64,000 nucleotides of DNA from NCBI RefSeq assembly GCF_023701485.1, contig NZ_JAMQBK010000002.1, positions 1 to 64,000 on the forward strand, in the 5' to 3' direction. The notes beneath the pieces were generated by a model. It worked only from the letters and a program-made list of their open reading frames with translations. It made no database searches and was not told the DNA's origin. Source of the stretch: Aporhodopirellula aestuarii. Its GTDB lineage: Bacteria > Planctomycetota > Planctomycetia > Pirellulales > Pirellulaceae. Positions 9,672 through 20,083 of the stretch are shown piece by piece; the stretch's first letter is position 1, and each line of letters starts with the position of its first letter. The position numbers and the translations under genes are program-made.

Positions 9672-11138
9672 ATGCGTTTCAGACTCATACAATTCATCTT
9701 CGCCGGCGCCATCATTGCGCTGTTCACACAGTCGGTCGGGGCAGCGACACCGACGGAAAGACCGATGAACGTGCTCTTTCTGGTTGCCGATGATTTAAAC
9801 AGTTGGATGTTGGAAGACGCGGATCGCTATGCAGGCAAGGTGGTCGCACCGAATCTTCGCAAGCTCGCCAGCAGTGGAGTGAACTTCACGCGAGCCTACA
9901 CCGCCGCGCCGGTTTGTTCGCCTTCTCGCACGGCGTTCTTTTCGGGTGTCGCACCCTGGAAATCGGGTATCTACAACAACGCGCAGATCATCAATGAGAG
10001 CGAGGCACTTAACCAGGATGCGGTGCTATCTCTTGCCGGGTTGTTCAAGAAGGGCGGCTACGACACTTTCGGGTACGGAAAAATCACCCACGGCTGGGAC
10101 CAGAAAGAACACTGGGATGATAAGGTCGGCCACAAAAGAGATCCGGCTCCTCCCGGTGCTCCTCTGGCTGGACTGAGCGGGGGCGAGCAGGACTGGGGAC
10201 CTATCCACCTCACCGAGGAACAAATGAATGACACCGGAGGAGCCAATAGAGCCATCGCGGTCTTAGAGAAAAAACACAACAAGCCATTCTTTCTGGCCTA
10301 CGGCTCCTTCAATCCCCACATGCCCTGGTACGTTCCGCAAAAGTATCTTGACATGTACCCCCTGGACCAAATTGTCCTTCCCGAGCTGAACGAGGATGAC
10401 CTGGACGACCTTCCTCCCCTGGCCAAAGCGGTCAGTGACGGGATCGGGAGCTTCGCCGACAAAGTCATCAAGACTGGTAAACACAAAGAGGCGGTGCAGG
10501 CTTACCTGGCCACGACCACTTATGTCGACACTCAACTCGGGCGCGTCCTCGATGCCCTCGAGAATAGCCCCTACAAGGAAAACACCATTGTCGTCTTCCT
10601 CACCGATCACGGATTTCACCTGGGCGAAAAACATCACTGGCAAAAGACGACCCTCTGGGAGGAGAGAACGCACACCTTGTTGATGTTTCGCGCGCCGGGA
10701 GTCACCAAAGGCGGAGGCGTGTCGGAGCGGTTTGTTTCCCTGATGGACATCTACCCCACCCTGGCTGAACTCTGCGGACTGACGCCTCCAGCCTACGTCG
10801 ATGGACGCTCGCTGGTCCCCCTGCTTATAGACCCGAAGGCTCCCTGGCAAAGCACCGCCGTCACCGGATTGTGCGATAAGACCAAAACGGACTTTGCCTA
10901 CATCAGCATCCGCCACGAACTCGGACGCTATACCCGCTATGGGGCCGAAGAAGAGGAGTTCTACGACACGACCAAGGACCCACACGAATGGACCAACCAG
11001 ATCGATAACCCGATATACGCCATGACCGTCGAAAAACTCCGCGCCCTGGTCCCAGGTTTCGAGGATGCCGCTCAGCCCCTTCCCTCTGCCTTGACCAAGA
11101 CGCGTAGGGGAACCCCAAAAGAGAAAAAGAAGAAATAG
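9672..11138 (+). CDS. Secreted sulfatase, iduronate-2-sulfatase-like
   Basis: A 488-residue exported sulfatase. It has a signal peptide ([17 protein letters not shown]), metal ligands in [14 protein letters not shown], the CSPSR formylglycine signature at Cys82, the [10 protein letters not shown] segment typical of iduronate-sulfatase-like enzymes in place of [21 protein letters not shown], and [17 protein letters not shown]. These features fit the S1 sulfatase branch acting on 2-O-sulfated sugars, although algal substrates are equally likely here. It begins right after the stop of the interrupted sulfatase, with GGAGC eight or so bases before the ATG. The C-terminus ends in a Lys-rich tail. 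Activity needs a formylglycine-generating enzyme, which is not in the window. Family secure, substrate open. Confidence 0.88.
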   Translation: MRFRLIQFIFAGAIIALFTQSVGAATPTERPMNVLFLVADDLNSWMLEDADRYAGKVVAPNLRKLASSGVNFTRAYTAAPVCSPSRTAFFSGVAPWKSGIYNNAQIINESEALNQDAVLSLAGLFKKGGYDTFGYGKITHGWDQKEHWDDKVGHKRDPAPPGAPLAGLSGGEQDWGPIHLTEEQMNDTGGANRAIAVLEKKHNKPFFLAYGSFNPHMPWYVPQKYLDMYPLDQIVLPELNEDDLDDLPPLAKAVSDGIGSFADKVIKTGKHKEAVQAYLATTTYVDTQLGRVLDALENSPYKENTIVVFLTDHGFHLGEKHHWQKTTLWEERTHTLLMFRAPGVTKGGGVSERFVSLMDIYPTLAELCGLTPPAYVDGRSLVPLLIDPKAPWQSTAVTGLCDKTKTDFAYISIRHELGRYTRYGAEEEEFYDTTKDPHEWTNQIDNPIYAMTVEKLRALVPGFEDAAQPLPSALTKTRRGTPKEKKKK

Positions 11139-11187
11139 TTCAGTCCTTCTACATCACGAGAACAAGCTGAACAAACAGGATCAAAAA

Positions 11188-12462
11188 ATGAACTCTTCCC
11201 CGCACAACAAGACTTCACGTCGATCCGTGTTGAGATCGATCGGCGCGACCACCGCGCTGGCTGCGTCAGGTCTGTTGCCATCAGCAATCTACGCTGCCCC
11301 GCCCGCATCGGCGAATGACAAGTTGCGAGTCGGATTGATCGGCGCGGGCAATCGAGCCAAATGGCTGACGCGTGCGTTGTCCCGCGAATCCCATCGAGCC
11401 GAACTGGTCGCCGTCTGCGATTGCTACTTGCCGCAGATCGATGTTCTTGCGGCTGACAACAAGAACAATCCACGGGCCGGTGATTCCTGGAAGCTCTATC
11501 AGAACTACGAGCAGATGTTCGACCAGGAAGAACTCGACGCGGTCATGATCGCGACGCCCGATCACGTACGCGTGCGGGCGGCAATCATCGCCTGTGTCAA
11601 GGGTCTGGATGTCTACGCGGAAAAACCGCTCAGCTTCAGCATTCCGGAGGGTCGCGCATTGGTCGAAGCCGTGCAAAGACACAAACGTGTGCTGCAGGTT
11701 GGTACGCAACAACGCAGCACCCCGATCAATCAATATGCCTGCGAGTTCGTACGCGGAGGGGGACTGGGCAAAGTTTCGACGATCCTGGTGAAGAATTACT
11801 CAGGCTCTCGGCCTGCGACGGGTCTCGACCAGCAACCCATCCCCGAAGGCACGGATTGGAATCGTTTTTGTGACCAGGCAAAGCTGCTCGATTATCACGA
11901 ACAGCTACACCGTCGGTGGCGAAACTTCAACGCCTTTACGGGAGGACCCATTTGCGATCGTGGTTCGCACGCACTGGACATGGTTCACCTTGCCATGGGG
12001 TGGGAGAATGTCGCTCCAACACGGATCGAACCTACGACCGAAGCGAAAGAATACTGGGGCCGCGGCGTGAGACTTTACTACCCCGATGGCACTGTCATTC
12101 GACTGGAAAGCACGGGCGGTCCCGCATTCGGCGGCATCTTTATTGGCCAGCAGGGCAAGATTGAAATCAATCGTGGACGGTTCGCGTGCAACCCGAAGGA
12201 TCTGCTCGCTCCATTCAACGGGTCGGAAACGGAATCGCACGTCGCTAACTGGCTGGACTGCATTGAAACCCGCGAACAACCCAATGCACCGGTGGAAGTC
12301 GGCCATCGGATTACCAGCGTCGCGCACCTGATCAATATCTGCCGGATTACCGGACGCACGATCAACTGGGATGCGACCAAAGAGCAGATCATCGGCGATG
12401 ACGCGGCCAATGCATTGCTGACCAAAGAACGACGTCCCGAATTCTCACTTCCCACGGTTTAG
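11188..12462 (+). CDS. Tat-exported Gfo/Idh/MocA-family oxidoreductase
   Basis: A 424-residue NAD(P)-dependent sugar oxidoreductase with a twin-arginine signal ([18 protein letters not shown]). The Rossmann motif is [11 protein letters not shown], the family lysine lies in YAEKPLS, and the substrate domain contains [16 protein letters not shown]. In planctomycetes these exported dehydrogenases are very abundant and oxidise sugar hydroxyls, in several studied cases at C3. The next gene encodes a DUF1080 protein, now linked to 3-keto-glycoside hydrolysis, only 14 bases downstream. The pair suggests oxidation of a glycoside to a 3-keto form and then cleavage, working beside the sulfatases. The coupling is inferred from gene order; the substrate is not evident. 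Confidence 0.85.
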   Translation: MNSSPHNKTSRRSVLRSIGATTALAASGLLPSAIYAAPPASANDKLRVGLIGAGNRAKWLTRALSRESHRAELVAVCDCYLPQIDVLAADNKNNPRAGDSWKLYQNYEQMFDQEELDAVMIATPDHVRVRAAIIACVKGLDVYAEKPLSFSIPEGRALVEAVQRHKRVLQVGTQQRSTPINQYACEFVRGGGLGKVSTILVKNYSGSRPATGLDQQPIPEGTDWNRFCDQAKLLDYHEQLHRRWRNFNAFTGGPICDRGSHALDMVHLAMGWENVAPTRIEPTTEAKEYWGRGVRLYYPDGTVIRLESTGGPAFGGIFIGQQGKIEINRGRFACNPKDLLAPFNGSETESHVANWLDCIETREQPNAPVEVGHRITSVAHLINICRITGRTINWDATKEQIIGDDAANALLTKERRPEFSLPTV

Positions 12463-12476
12463 CCCAAGGACTTCAA

Positions 12477-13187
12477 ATGCATTCCGATTCAATCTGTCGT
12501 TCTGATCGCGCGACAACGCGCCGGTATTTCTCGACCATTGTGCTCGTTGCAATCTCGTTCTGCAGTAGTTCCGCCTTCGCCGATGATTGGACCACCCTGT
12601 TCGATGGCAAAAGCCTCGACGGCTGGAAAGCGTCTCGCGACAACACGCAGTTCACGTTGTCCGGCGGAGTCATCGTTGGTGCAAGTTCCAGCCAGACTCA
12701 GTTTCTGCACACGGTCGAAGAGTACGGTGATTTCGAACTCGAACTGGAAGTCAAACTTCACGACACGGACTTAAACTCGGGCATTCAAATCCGGACCGGG
12801 TTGACTCGCAAGAACGCGAAAGGCCAAGCGAGGGAATCGATCCATGGCCCTCAAGTCGATATTGGAAAATCTCCGGGGCGTTCCGGACACATCTTTAACC
12901 AGGGCAATGGTGCCTGGATCACGCCCCAAGAAAATCTGACTCGGAACGAGCTGATGGTCAACGGAGAATGGAACAAGCTGCGTGTATTGGCCGTTGGCCC
13001 GCGAATTCAAACCTGGATCAATGGCAAACAAGTTGCGGATGTCGCCGATGATGAAGCGTACGCGAAGTATCCTTCTGGCGTGATCGCGCTGCAGGTACAC
13101 GGTGTCAAGAAGTCACCAGAGAAAGCACGCCACGTTTCGTTTCGATCGATTCGTGTTCGCAAGTTTCAATCGAAGACCAATGAATAA
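12477..13187 (+). CDS. Secreted DUF1080 (3-keto-disaccharide hydrolase-like) protein
   Basis: A 236-residue exported protein: a signal peptide ends near SSSAFA, followed by one LamG-like jelly roll with the DUF1080 hallmarks [36 protein letters not shown] and [21 protein letters not shown]. Family members cleave 3-keto-glycosides by elimination. It sits 14 bases after the Gfo/Idh/MocA oxidoreductase, which could supply a 3-keto substrate, and is followed by another sulfatase. The start at 12477 gives a long n-region; a start closer to the hydrophobic stretch is possible. Family call is good, substrate unknown. Confidence 0.85.
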   Translation: MHSDSICRSDRATTRRYFSTIVLVAISFCSSSAFADDWTTLFDGKSLDGWKASRDNTQFTLSGGVIVGASSSQTQFLHTVEEYGDFELELEVKLHDTDLNSGIQIRTGLTRKNAKGQARESIHGPQVDIGKSPGRSGHIFNQGNGAWITPQENLTRNELMVNGEWNKLRVLAVGPRIQTWINGKQVADVADDEAYAKYPSGVIALQVHGVKKSPEKARHVSFRSIRVRKFQSKTNE

Positions 13188-13248
13188 GAATTTGAATTCC
13201 TTTAAACTTTAAACAACAACGATTAGTCATAACGATCCAGGAACTTCC

Positions 13249-14805
13249 ATGAATCCAGCGGGAACAATCGCTCAAGCGAGTTTGTCTTTGTTATTCGCAT
13301 TTCTGCTGGCTGGCACAGGCTTGGCCGCTGAGAAGCCGAACATCGTGTTGCTGTTTATTGACGACTGGGCTTGGAACGGCACTCCGGTCCCTATGAACGA
13401 CGGCATGGAAAACTCACGTATGCCGGTTCTGCAAATGCCAAATGTCGAGCGACTGGCTCGCGAGGGAATGAAGTTCACCAATGCGTATGCGTCGCCGCAG
13501 TGTTCTCCGTCACGAGTCTGCGTTCAAACCGGACAGTCCTCGCCACGCAGCGGCTTCACCGTGTTCATGAACGACGGCAGGCAGGACTACTTCGACGAAA
13601 AGGGCTACCCCGACTTCCCGGTCATTCCCTGCATCTCAGACATGACGATTGACAAGGATGCAGTGACAATCCCCGAAGCCCTGAAGCCGCTCGGTTATGT
13701 CAGCGCCCACATCGGCAAATGGCACATGCGAGGTGATCCCGGCGACGAGGGATACGTGCTGCACGACGGTGATACCAGCAACACTCCCGGCAACACACTG
13801 CCCGACAGCGCAAAGCAACGCCTGCCTGACGACCTGACCGATCCCAAGCTGATGTTCAGCGTCACCGAAAAGGCACTTGGCTTCATGAGCGAGCAGGCGC
13901 AAGCCGGCCAACCGTTCTACCTGCAGATCTCACACTATGCGATGCACGAAGGCCGCGAGTGCCTGCCAGCGACACGCGAAAAGTATACTCGGCATCCGCT
14001 GGTGCAGGCTTATTACCGGAAGATCGGGAAGACGGCCGACACCATCAAACGCAAGGAAGATCCGGCCATCTGGTTGGGCATGGGCGACGACCTCGACGGA
14101 CGTATCGGAGCCGTGCTCGACCGTATCAGCGAGCTGGGAATCCAGGACAACACGTACGTCGTACTGGTGTCAGATAACGGTTACCGGCACAAAGAACTCC
14201 TGCTAACGAAGGGACTCAATCAGCCACACCATGGTGCCAAGTGGTGGGCTTGGCAGGGAGGCATTCGCGTTCCGATGATCGTCAAAGGCCCCGGCATCAA
14301 GGCGGACTCTGTCTTCAAGGGCAATGTCGTCAACTACGACTTTCTGCCGACCTTCGTCGACTGGGCCGGTGGTGATCCGACCACACTGCAGAACATCGAC
14401 GGCGTCAGTCTCGCGTCCTACATGGCCGGGCAGCCGCCGACCGACGCCTTCCTCAACCGAAATCTCTATTTCCACTACCCCCACTACCGATCAAGCATGC
14501 CACACTCCGCCGTCGTTTCTGGCACGTTCAAGCTGCTGCACTTCTACGAGCGACCGGAAATCCCCATGCTCTTCGATCTGTCTCAAGACATGGGTGAAGT
14601 CCACAACATCGCCCCGACTCATCCGGAAGAACACCGCCGACTCCATGACGATATGATGAAATACTTTGACCAAGTCGGCGCCCGTATCCCGAAACGAAAT
14701 CCGAATTACGATGCTGCTGTCTATGAGAACTCGAAGGAGCACGAGAAACGCGTCCAATGGGGACCGTTTGCCGGCAGCAGACAACTAGAAGAGGATGAGA
14801 GATGA
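13249..14805 (+). CDS. Secreted arylsulfatase
   Basis: A 518-residue exported sulfatase, and the only full-length arylsulfatase-A-like copy in this run. It has a signal peptide ([14 protein letters not shown]), [14 protein letters not shown], the formylglycine motif CSPSRV at Cys85, [40 protein letters not shown] and [13 protein letters not shown]. It follows the DUF1080 gene by 61 bases and appears to be the last large gene of the operon. Sulfatases of this class remove ester sulfate from polysaccharides after export, and several different ones in one locus fit a multiply sulfated algal glycan. The exact subfamily cannot be assigned by eye. Confidence 0.88.
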   Translation: MNPAGTIAQASLSLLFAFLLAGTGLAAEKPNIVLLFIDDWAWNGTPVPMNDGMENSRMPVLQMPNVERLAREGMKFTNAYASPQCSPSRVCVQTGQSSPRSGFTVFMNDGRQDYFDEKGYPDFPVIPCISDMTIDKDAVTIPEALKPLGYVSAHIGKWHMRGDPGDEGYVLHDGDTSNTPGNTLPDSAKQRLPDDLTDPKLMFSVTEKALGFMSEQAQAGQPFYLQISHYAMHEGRECLPATREKYTRHPLVQAYYRKIGKTADTIKRKEDPAIWLGMGDDLDGRIGAVLDRISELGIQDNTYVVLVSDNGYRHKELLLTKGLNQPHHGAKWWAWQGGIRVPMIVKGPGIKADSVFKGNVVNYDFLPTFVDWAGGDPTTLQNIDGVSLASYMAGQPPTDAFLNRNLYFHYPHYRSSMPHSAVVSGTFKLLHFYERPEIPMLFDLSQDMGEVHNIAPTHPEEHRRLHDDMMKYFDQVGARIPKRNPNYDAAVYENSKEHEKRVQWGPFAGSRQLEEDER

Positions 14806-14902
14806 CTGGTTTTTGTGCCACCGTGAAACATAGTGTTCCGCTGCCGACTTTGCATTGCCTGGGATCGCTAGCGACGATGGGCGACAGCTTCCAACCTCAA
14901 TC

Positions 14903-15199
14903 ATGAACGCAAATCAGCAGATCATTCCTGGCATCACGATTGGGCCAACGGGTCAGGCAACCGTTGCCCCAGCAATCGCAAGTGTTCTTTTTGATCTCGC
15001 CATCAACCTCGAAGAATCGACAAATTTGCCAGTCGATATTGAGCATGTCGTTGCCGCACTTGTGTTGGCCAATCGCAATGGTGAGATCGACGCATCCGCC
15101 CCCGTTTCAGCCGATGACTCGAAGCTGCTCGGCATTTTGGCACCGCATGTCAAAACCGTTTTCACTCTTTTTGGTGGAAGTGTTGGTATCGATGACTAG
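14903..15199 (+). CDS. Small hypothetical protein
   Basis: A 98-residue frame starting at MNANQQIIPG, with balanced composition and no signal peptide. I do not recognise the family. It has a hydrophobic helix near VAPAIASVLFDLAINLEE and a second near HVVAALVLANRNGEID, and may be a small helical cytoplasmic protein. The frame remains open upstream to 14855, but those codons look unstructured. It lies about 100 bases after the sulfatase operon and 230 before the HAD phosphatase. The intervening DNA at 15200-15430 shows nothing I can name. Confidence 0.4.
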   Translation: MNANQQIIPGITIGPTGQATVAPAIASVLFDLAINLEESTNLPVDIEHVVAALVLANRNGEIDASAPVSADDSKLLGILAPHVKTVFTLFGGSVGIDD

Positions 15200-15430
15200 C
15201 GAGTGGATTCGCTTTGCATGAGGCTTCCGCAGTGCAGGCCCGATTGCGTCTTCCAGCCCACCATCGTCATCCGCGATCACGAAACGCACCGGCTCTTCTT
15301 TCATTGCCGCTGGGCTGATTTTTCGAGAAGTGCCGTCGCGCTGCCTTCCTCAATCCAGCGTTATCGATCAGACTTGTGCTGCAAAAAGTGCCTGAATTGA
15401 AGCCCGAGTTCCTCGAAAACAAATCGCCCC

Positions 15431-16186
15431 ATGCCGTTTCGAACAACAGGGAAGTATGATCTCGTCATCTGCGACATTGACGGTTGCCTGTCCCCCGAGT
15501 CACACGCCCCGATCAACATTGCAGGACTATCGCGGATCGCCGAGCATAATCGTCTCGCAATCCAAAATCGTGATCGCCCCGTCGTCACGCTTTGCAGTGG
15601 CAGACCGATAGGCTTTGTCGAGTGTCTCTGTCGGCTCATCCAAAACACGCAGGTTCCCTGCATCGGTGAAAACGGTGTTTGGCTCTGGCGTCCGACAGAC
15701 AATTCGTTTGAATGTGACCCCGCCATCACTGATGAGCATCTCGAAACCGTTCACGAAGCCCGCAAACTTTTGCGATCGCTCTTCCACGCCAGTGGCGTGA
15801 TTCAACAGCCGGGGAAGTCTGCATCAGTGGCGTTGTACCATCCCGATACGGATTATCTCCGGTCCATCGTGCCGACCATTGCTGAAGAGTTTCAAAAACG
15901 GAACTGGCCGATACGGGTATTGATGACGTGGCTGTACATTAATTGCGATCTTCAGCACGTTAACAAGGCGACCGCGATAGATCGACTGATGACGCAAACT
16001 GGATTTCAACGAGAACGAACGGCAGGGATTGGCGATACGATGGGCGACAGGTTTATCGCCGAGCGTGTGTCATGGTTCGGATGTCCAGCCAATTCCGAAG
16101 CCGAAATTAAAGAGGCGGCCACCTATGTTTCGACACACAACGAAGTCGAAGGCGTACTGGACATCCTTGATCAGCTCGCTCACTGA
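15431..16186 (+). CDS. HAD-superfamily phosphatase (type IIB, Cof-like)
   Basis: A 251-residue cytoplasmic HAD hydrolase. Motif I is VICDIDGCLS (Asp15 nucleophile, Asp17 acid/base), motif II lies in VVTLCSGRP, motif III is the Lys in HVNKATAID, and motif IV is GIGDTMGDRF. The large cap between motifs II and III (about residues 80-190) marks type IIB members such as sugar phosphatases, phosphoglycolate phosphatase or sucrose-phosphate phosphatase. No operon partner is evident: it stands between the polysaccharide locus and the arsenic island. Substrate cannot be assigned. Confidence 0.8.
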   Translation: MPFRTTGKYDLVICDIDGCLSPESHAPINIAGLSRIAEHNRLAIQNRDRPVVTLCSGRPIGFVECLCRLIQNTQVPCIGENGVWLWRPTDNSFECDPAITDEHLETVHEARKLLRSLFHASGVIQQPGKSASVALYHPDTDYLRSIVPTIAEEFQKRNWPIRVLMTWLYINCDLQHVNKATAIDRLMTQTGFQRERTAGIGDTMGDRFIAERVSWFGCPANSEAEIKEAATYVSTHNEVEGVLDILDQLAH

Positions 16187-16505
16187 CAAAATTGACGTTA
16201 TGTCGTAATAGCTCGCTGGCTTGAGGAGCCGCACGGTCCACGACGGGAAATACTGGCCGTCCTGGGTTGGAAGAGCGTCACTTATGAGAGTTGTTTCCCA
16301 ACGCGATAACGCTTTGTCGCGCGGGCGTTTAAGACGTCAATGCCTCGGGATTGGCAAGAAAAGAGGCGAGAATTCGCCCACGTTTTCAAGGCATTTCCGA
16401 CCGTTTCGTGCGTCAAGCTTGACAAAAAAGATGAAGAGTCCTATCGTCAATCGACGATAGACAATTTAACAGCGAACGGCAATTCATTCTCGCAGACGAT
16501 TGATC
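16187..16505. other. Intergenic region upstream of the arsenic island
   Basis: About 320 bases without a recognisable gene. Its 3' part carries the first arsenic operator (16441-16460), preceded by the hexamer TTGACA (16419-16424), which could serve as a -35 element. The rest shows no repeat or coding signal that I can support. Confidence 0.5.
16441..16460. promoter_or_regulatory. Putative ArsR operator 1
   Basis: CTATCGTC and its exact reverse complement GACGATAG flank a 4-base centre. The site lies 45 bases before the arsR ATG and 17 bases after a TTGACA hexamer, overlapping the expected promoter. The same outer half-sites with the same 20-base span recur at 16902-16921 before the arsM-arsD gene. 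Binding by ArsR is inferred from position and symmetry. Confidence 0.7.
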
Positions 16506-16841
16506 ATGGCCCGAACCAAAGCAGACTCGCGAAAGTGCTGCACCACCAATGAGAATCTGGCGTTACCCGACGTCGAATGGGCCGAAGACATGGCCAAACT
16601 GACCTGGGCCTTGGCTCATCCCGCGCGGGTGCGGATCGTTCGGCTATTGCTCAACAAATCGTCATGCGTGTGCGGCGAAATCGTCGAAGAGATGCCGTTG
16701 GCCCAGTCGACAGTTTCTCAGCACCTCAAAATCCTGAAGGAAACGGGCCTGGTCCAGGGCGAGATCGATGGACCTCGAGTCTGCTACTGCATCAACCAAG
16801 ATGCGATGACCAAACTGAAGAAGTTGATCGCCGAACTTTAG
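16506..16841 (+). CDS. arsR: ArsR-family arsenite-responsive repressor
   Basis: A 111-residue winged-helix repressor. The metalloid site is classical: Ser-Cys-Val-Cys-Gly-Glu in the position of the ELCVCDL motif, with another Cys pair at the N-terminus (RKCC). The recognition helix is in AQSTVSQHLKILKETGLV, followed by a wing at GPRVCYCIN. The ATG at 16506 is preferred over a TTG two codons upstream. It is the first gene of the + strand arsenic run and lies between two matching palindromes, so it probably represses itself and the arsM-arsD-arsA genes until arsenite binds. A second, different ArsR is encoded on the opposite strand at 21402. Confidence 0.9.
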   Translation: MARTKADSRKCCTTNENLALPDVEWAEDMAKLTWALAHPARVRIVRLLLNKSSCVCGEIVEEMPLAQSTVSQHLKILKETGLVQGEIDGPRVCYCINQDAMTKLKKLIAEL

Positions 16842-16901
16842 ACCATGTCGTCAATCCCCAGTGGGCGATTGAAACAACTCAACCCAAAACCCTTACCATT
16901 T

Positions 16902-16921
16902 CTATCGCATTTCGACGATAG
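16902..16921. promoter_or_regulatory. Putative ArsR operator 2
   Basis: CTATCG and CGATAG are separated by 8 bases, the same half-sites and spacing as the site at 16441-16460; the outer T and A extend the symmetry by one base pair. It ends 25 bases before the arsM start, so arsM may have its own ArsR-controlled promoter. Confidence 0.65.
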
Positions 16922-16946
16922 ACGATAACTAACGGAGAAGCACGAG

Positions 16947-18239
16947 ATGAAAGAGCGAATGATTATCGATGATGTCCGAGACCAGTACGCTGACGTGGCC
17001 AAAGGCGCCCTATCAAACGATTCGAATTCGGTCCGGTCGATCGCGTCCGCATTCGGCTATTCCGAAGTGGAACTGAGCCAATTGCCCGCCGAAGCCAATA
17101 TGGGGCTGTCCTGTGGCAACCCATTGGCACTGGCCGGGATTGGCGAAGGCGAAGTGGTTGTGGACCTCGGATGCGGCGGTGGCATGGACGTCTTTTTGGC
17201 TGCTCGCAAAGTGGGAGCATCCGGCCGAGTCATCGGGATCGACATGACAACGGAGATGCTCGAGCGAGCTCGAGCCGGTCAACAGAAACTCGGCCTCACT
17301 AACGTCGAGTTTCATCAATCGACCATCGATCAATTGCCGCTACCTGACAACTCCGTCGACTGCGTGATCAGCAATTGCGTGATCAACTTGGTGCCCGACA
17401 AGCTGGCTGTTTTTCGTGAGATCCAACGAGTGCTCAAACCAGGTGGTCGAGTTGCGTTGAGCGACATTGCTCTCAAGCAACCGCTGCCAGAAGCAGTGAA
17501 ACAAAGTGTGGAAGCTTATGTCGGTTGCGTCTCGGGTGCGATTCTTATCGATCAGTATCGCAGCTCCCTCGAACAAGCTGGCCTGGCGGACGTGGTCGTG
17601 ACGGATACCGGTGCCGACCTCAATGCGTATGCCATGGCCAGCGAGGGCGGATGCTGTGGCGAAGTTTCGTGTTGCTCCGATACGAGTGAAGCAACTAGCG
17701 ACACCTCGCAAAAATCATTGCATGATGGACTCGCTTCCGTCATGCAATCGTTCGACGCCAACGCGTACGCCGCCAGCGTACGAGTGCACGCTCTCAAGCC
17801 CTCCTCGACACACGACGCGAACACGGCGCCCGTTTCGAATCTTCAACCCATCTCGGAGGAGAAAACAATGAAGTCGGTACAAGTCTACGACAAACCGATG
17901 TGCTGCTCGACCGGCGTGTGTGGTCCCGAGGTGGATCCGGTCTTACCCCAGTTCGCTGCGGATCTCGACTGGCTCAAAAACCAAGGACACCATGTTGAGC
18001 GATACAACTTGGCTCAACAACCACAGGCGTTCATCGAGAACGAGACGATTCATCAACTGTTGGGCACCGCCGGAACGGATTGCCTCCCCGTCGTGATCAT
18101 GGACGGAGAGATCGTTAGTCAAGCCGTTTACCCATCGCGTGAAGATCTCGCGAGCTGGGTCGCTGGATCACCCGCCAAACAACTGCTGCCCGTCACCAAA
18201 CCAGGTGGAGGATGCTGCGGGTCGAGCGGCTGCTGCTAG
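16947..18239 (+). CDS. arsM: Fusion of arsenite S-adenosylmethionine methyltransferase (ArsM) and arsenic chaperone (ArsD)
   Basis: A 430-residue two-domain protein. Residues 1-230 are ArsM, which methylates As(III) with S-adenosylmethionine: the cofactor motif is [15 protein letters not shown], and the three arsenic-binding cysteines lie in [15 protein letters not shown] and, probably, the NCVINL region. Residues about 231-307 are a linker with two Cys pairs ([10 protein letters not shown]). Residues 308-430 are a full Ars[18 protein letters not shown] with the Cys-Cys/Cys triad, [11 protein letters not shown] and a vicinal-Cys tail [11 protein letters not shown]. No stop separates the parts. 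An ATG at 17868 with a strong GGAGGA ahead could also yield free ArsD. ArsD delivers arsenite to ArsA, whose gene follows by 59 bases. Confidence 0.9.
   Translation: MKERMIIDDVRDQYADVAKGALSNDSNSVRSIASAFGYSEVELSQLPAEANMGLSCGNPLALAGIGEGEVVVDLGCGGGMDVFLAARKVGASGRVIGIDMTTEMLERARAGQQKLGLTNVEFHQSTIDQLPLPDNSVDCVISNCVINLVPDKLAVFREIQRVLKPGGRVALSDIALKQPLPEAVKQSVEAYVGCVSGAILIDQYRSSLEQAGLADVVVTDTGADLNAYAMASEGGCCGEVSCCSDTSEATSDTSQKSLHDGLASVMQSFDANAYAASVRVHALKPSSTHDANTAPVSNLQPISEEKTMKSVQVYDKPMCCSTGVCGPEVDPVLPQFAADLDWLKNQGHHVERYNLAQQPQAFIENETIHQLLGTAGTDCLPVVIMDGEIVSQAVYPSREDLASWVAGSPAKQLLPVTKPGGGCCGSSGCC
17855..17870 (+). promoter_or_regulatory. arsD: Strong internal ribosome binding site and start for a separate ArsD
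   Basis: GGAGGA at 17855-17860 stands 7 bases before an in-frame ATG at 17868, exactly where ArsD homology begins (MKSVQVYD). Such a site inside a coding sequence suggests that ArsD is made both as a fusion domain and as a free 123-residue chaperone, or that the fusion arose recently by loss of the arsM stop codon. Confidence 0.65.
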
Positions 18240-18298
18240 AGCGGACAAGCCGAAACGGTATCTCTCGAATTTGACGACCAACACAAGGAACACGAATC

Positions 18299-20083
18299 AT
18301 GAAGTTTTTAGATCACCCAACTCGGAACTTGTTCTTCACGGGTAAGGGCGGCGTCGGAAAAACGTCGGTGGCGTGTGCGACTGCCGTACGGCTCGCCGAT
18401 GCCGGCAAAAAGGTTCTGCTCGTGTCCACGGACCCTGCTTCCAACCTCGACGAGGTGTTGGGCGTCACGCTTGAAAACCGTCCCACGGCGATTCCCGAGG
18501 TACCATCGCTGTTCGCGATGAACCTGGATCCGGAGAAATCAGCAGCCGAGTATCGCGAACGAATGGTGGGGCCGTACCGCGGAGTTCTTCCCGATGCGGC
18601 GGTGGCCAGCATGGAGGAGCAATTCTCTGGTTCTTGCACGCTTGAAATTGCTGCCTTTGACGAGTTCTCAAGGTTGCTCGGAGATCCCACCGCCACGGCA
18701 ACATTCGACCACGTCATCTTCGATACCGCCCCCACGGGTCACACGTTGAGGCTGCTGACGCTGCCATCGGCTTGGGATGGCTTCATGGAACAGAACACAA
18801 CAGGCACCAGTTGCCTCGGTCCGTTGGCTGGATTGCAGACGCAGCAGAAGCTCTACCAAGAGTCGGTCAAGGCGCTCAGCGATTCGGCCGTGACCACCCT
18901 CGTTTTGGTTGCTCGCGCCGAGCCCAGTGCGTTACGGGAAGCGGCACGAACCAGCGTTGAGCTAGCAGATCTAGGAGTTGGCAACCAACACCTCGTGGTC
19001 AATGGAGTGTTTCGAGCAATCGACGCGAGCGACCCGTATGCGATCGCGTTGCAGCAACGGGGCGCCGCGGCACTCGAAGCGATGCCGGAGGAACTCAATA
19101 CGTTCCCACAGTCCATTATACCGCTCAGTCCTCATGGCATGATGGGGATCGATTCGCTCCGACGTCTCGGTGCAGCCGATGCGCTATCCGGCAATCACAC
19201 AGACAGCGAAGATGCCGTCAACAAGCATGATGATCTTCCGCCACTTTCCGACTTGATCGACGACCTTGTGGCACCTGGTCATGGCGTGATCTTGGCAATG
19301 GGCAAAGGGGGTGTTGGCAAGACCACGGTGGCGGCGGCGGTAGCTGTTGCGATAGCCGAACGCGGCTACAAAGTCCATCTGTCGACAACCGACCCTGCGG
19401 CACACATCGCGGCAGCCATGAATGACGAACGCTTGCCGAACCTTTCGGTCAGCCGCATCGATCCGGCTGAAGAAACCGCCCGATACTCGGCCGAAGTCTT
19501 GCGGAAGGCGGGTGCCAACCTCGACGAACAGGGCAAGGCACTTCTGGAGGAAGACCTGCGTTCACCGTGCACCGAAGAGATTGCGGTGTTCCGAGCTTTT
19601 GCCGATGCCGTTTCCACCGGCACCGACCAATTTGTTGTACTCGACACGGCGCCCACGGGTCACACGGTTTTGCTACTCGATTCGGCACTTGCTTATCACC
19701 GCGAAGTAACACGACAGACGAGCGAAATGCCCGAGGCCGTTGAGAACCTGCTACCACGACTCCGCGATCCCGACTTTACAAGAGTCCTGATCGTCACACT
19801 GCCTGAAGCGACTCCAGTGCATGAAGCCGCAGCGTTGCAGCGAGATCTGCGACGCGCCAAGATCGAACCCTTCGCTTGGGTGATCAACCAAGTGCTCAGC
19901 CCCTTGCCGATCACCGATCCGTTGATGAAACAGCGCCAATCGCACGAGCAGAGATACTTGCGTGAGGTCGACGATACCCACGCCAGTCGCACCGCCATCG
20001 TGCCTTGGCAGTTGCAACCACCCACTGGCCTTCAGGGGCTAAACCGTTTAACTCACGCCGACCTAGCCACTTCAAGTTCTTAA
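18299..20083 (+). CDS. arsA: Arsenite-transporting ATPase ArsA (duplicated NTPase domains)
   Basis: A 594-residue ATPase with two homologous halves. Each has a deviant Walker A (FTGKGGVGKTSVA near residue 14; AMGKGGVGKTTVA near 335) and the signature DTAPTGHT (near 142 and 450). Cysteines corresponding to the metalloid site occur in FSGSCTLEIA, GTSCLGPLAG and LRSPCTEEIA. ArsA powers arsenite extrusion; the upstream ArsD domain hands it As(III). The partner pump here is probably the Acr3 encoded convergently 165 bases downstream rather than ArsB. It is 59 bases after the fusion gene and likely cotranscribed. Confidence 0.93.
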   Translation: MKFLDHPTRNLFFTGKGGVGKTSVACATAVRLADAGKKVLLVSTDPASNLDEVLGVTLENRPTAIPEVPSLFAMNLDPEKSAAEYRERMVGPYRGVLPDAAVASMEEQFSGSCTLEIAAFDEFSRLLGDPTATATFDHVIFDTAPTGHTLRLLTLPSAWDGFMEQNTTGTSCLGPLAGLQTQQKLYQESVKALSDSAVTTLVLVARAEPSALREAARTSVELADLGVGNQHLVVNGVFRAIDASDPYAIALQQRGAAALEAMPEELNTFPQSIIPLSPHGMMGIDSLRRLGAADALSGNHTDSEDAVNKHDDLPPLSDLIDDLVAPGHGVILAMGKGGVGKTTVAAAVAVAIAERGYKVHLSTTDPAAHIAAAMNDERLPNLSVSRIDPAEETARYSAEVLRKAGANLDEQGKALLEEDLRSPCTEEIAVFRAFADAVSTGTDQFVVLDTAPTGHTVLLLDSALAYHREVTRQTSEMPEAVENLLPRLRDPDFTRVLIVTLPEATPVHEAAALQRDLRRAKIEPFAWVINQVLSPLPITDPLMKQRQSHEQRYLREVDDTHASRTAIVPWQLQPPTGLQGLNRLTHADLATSSS

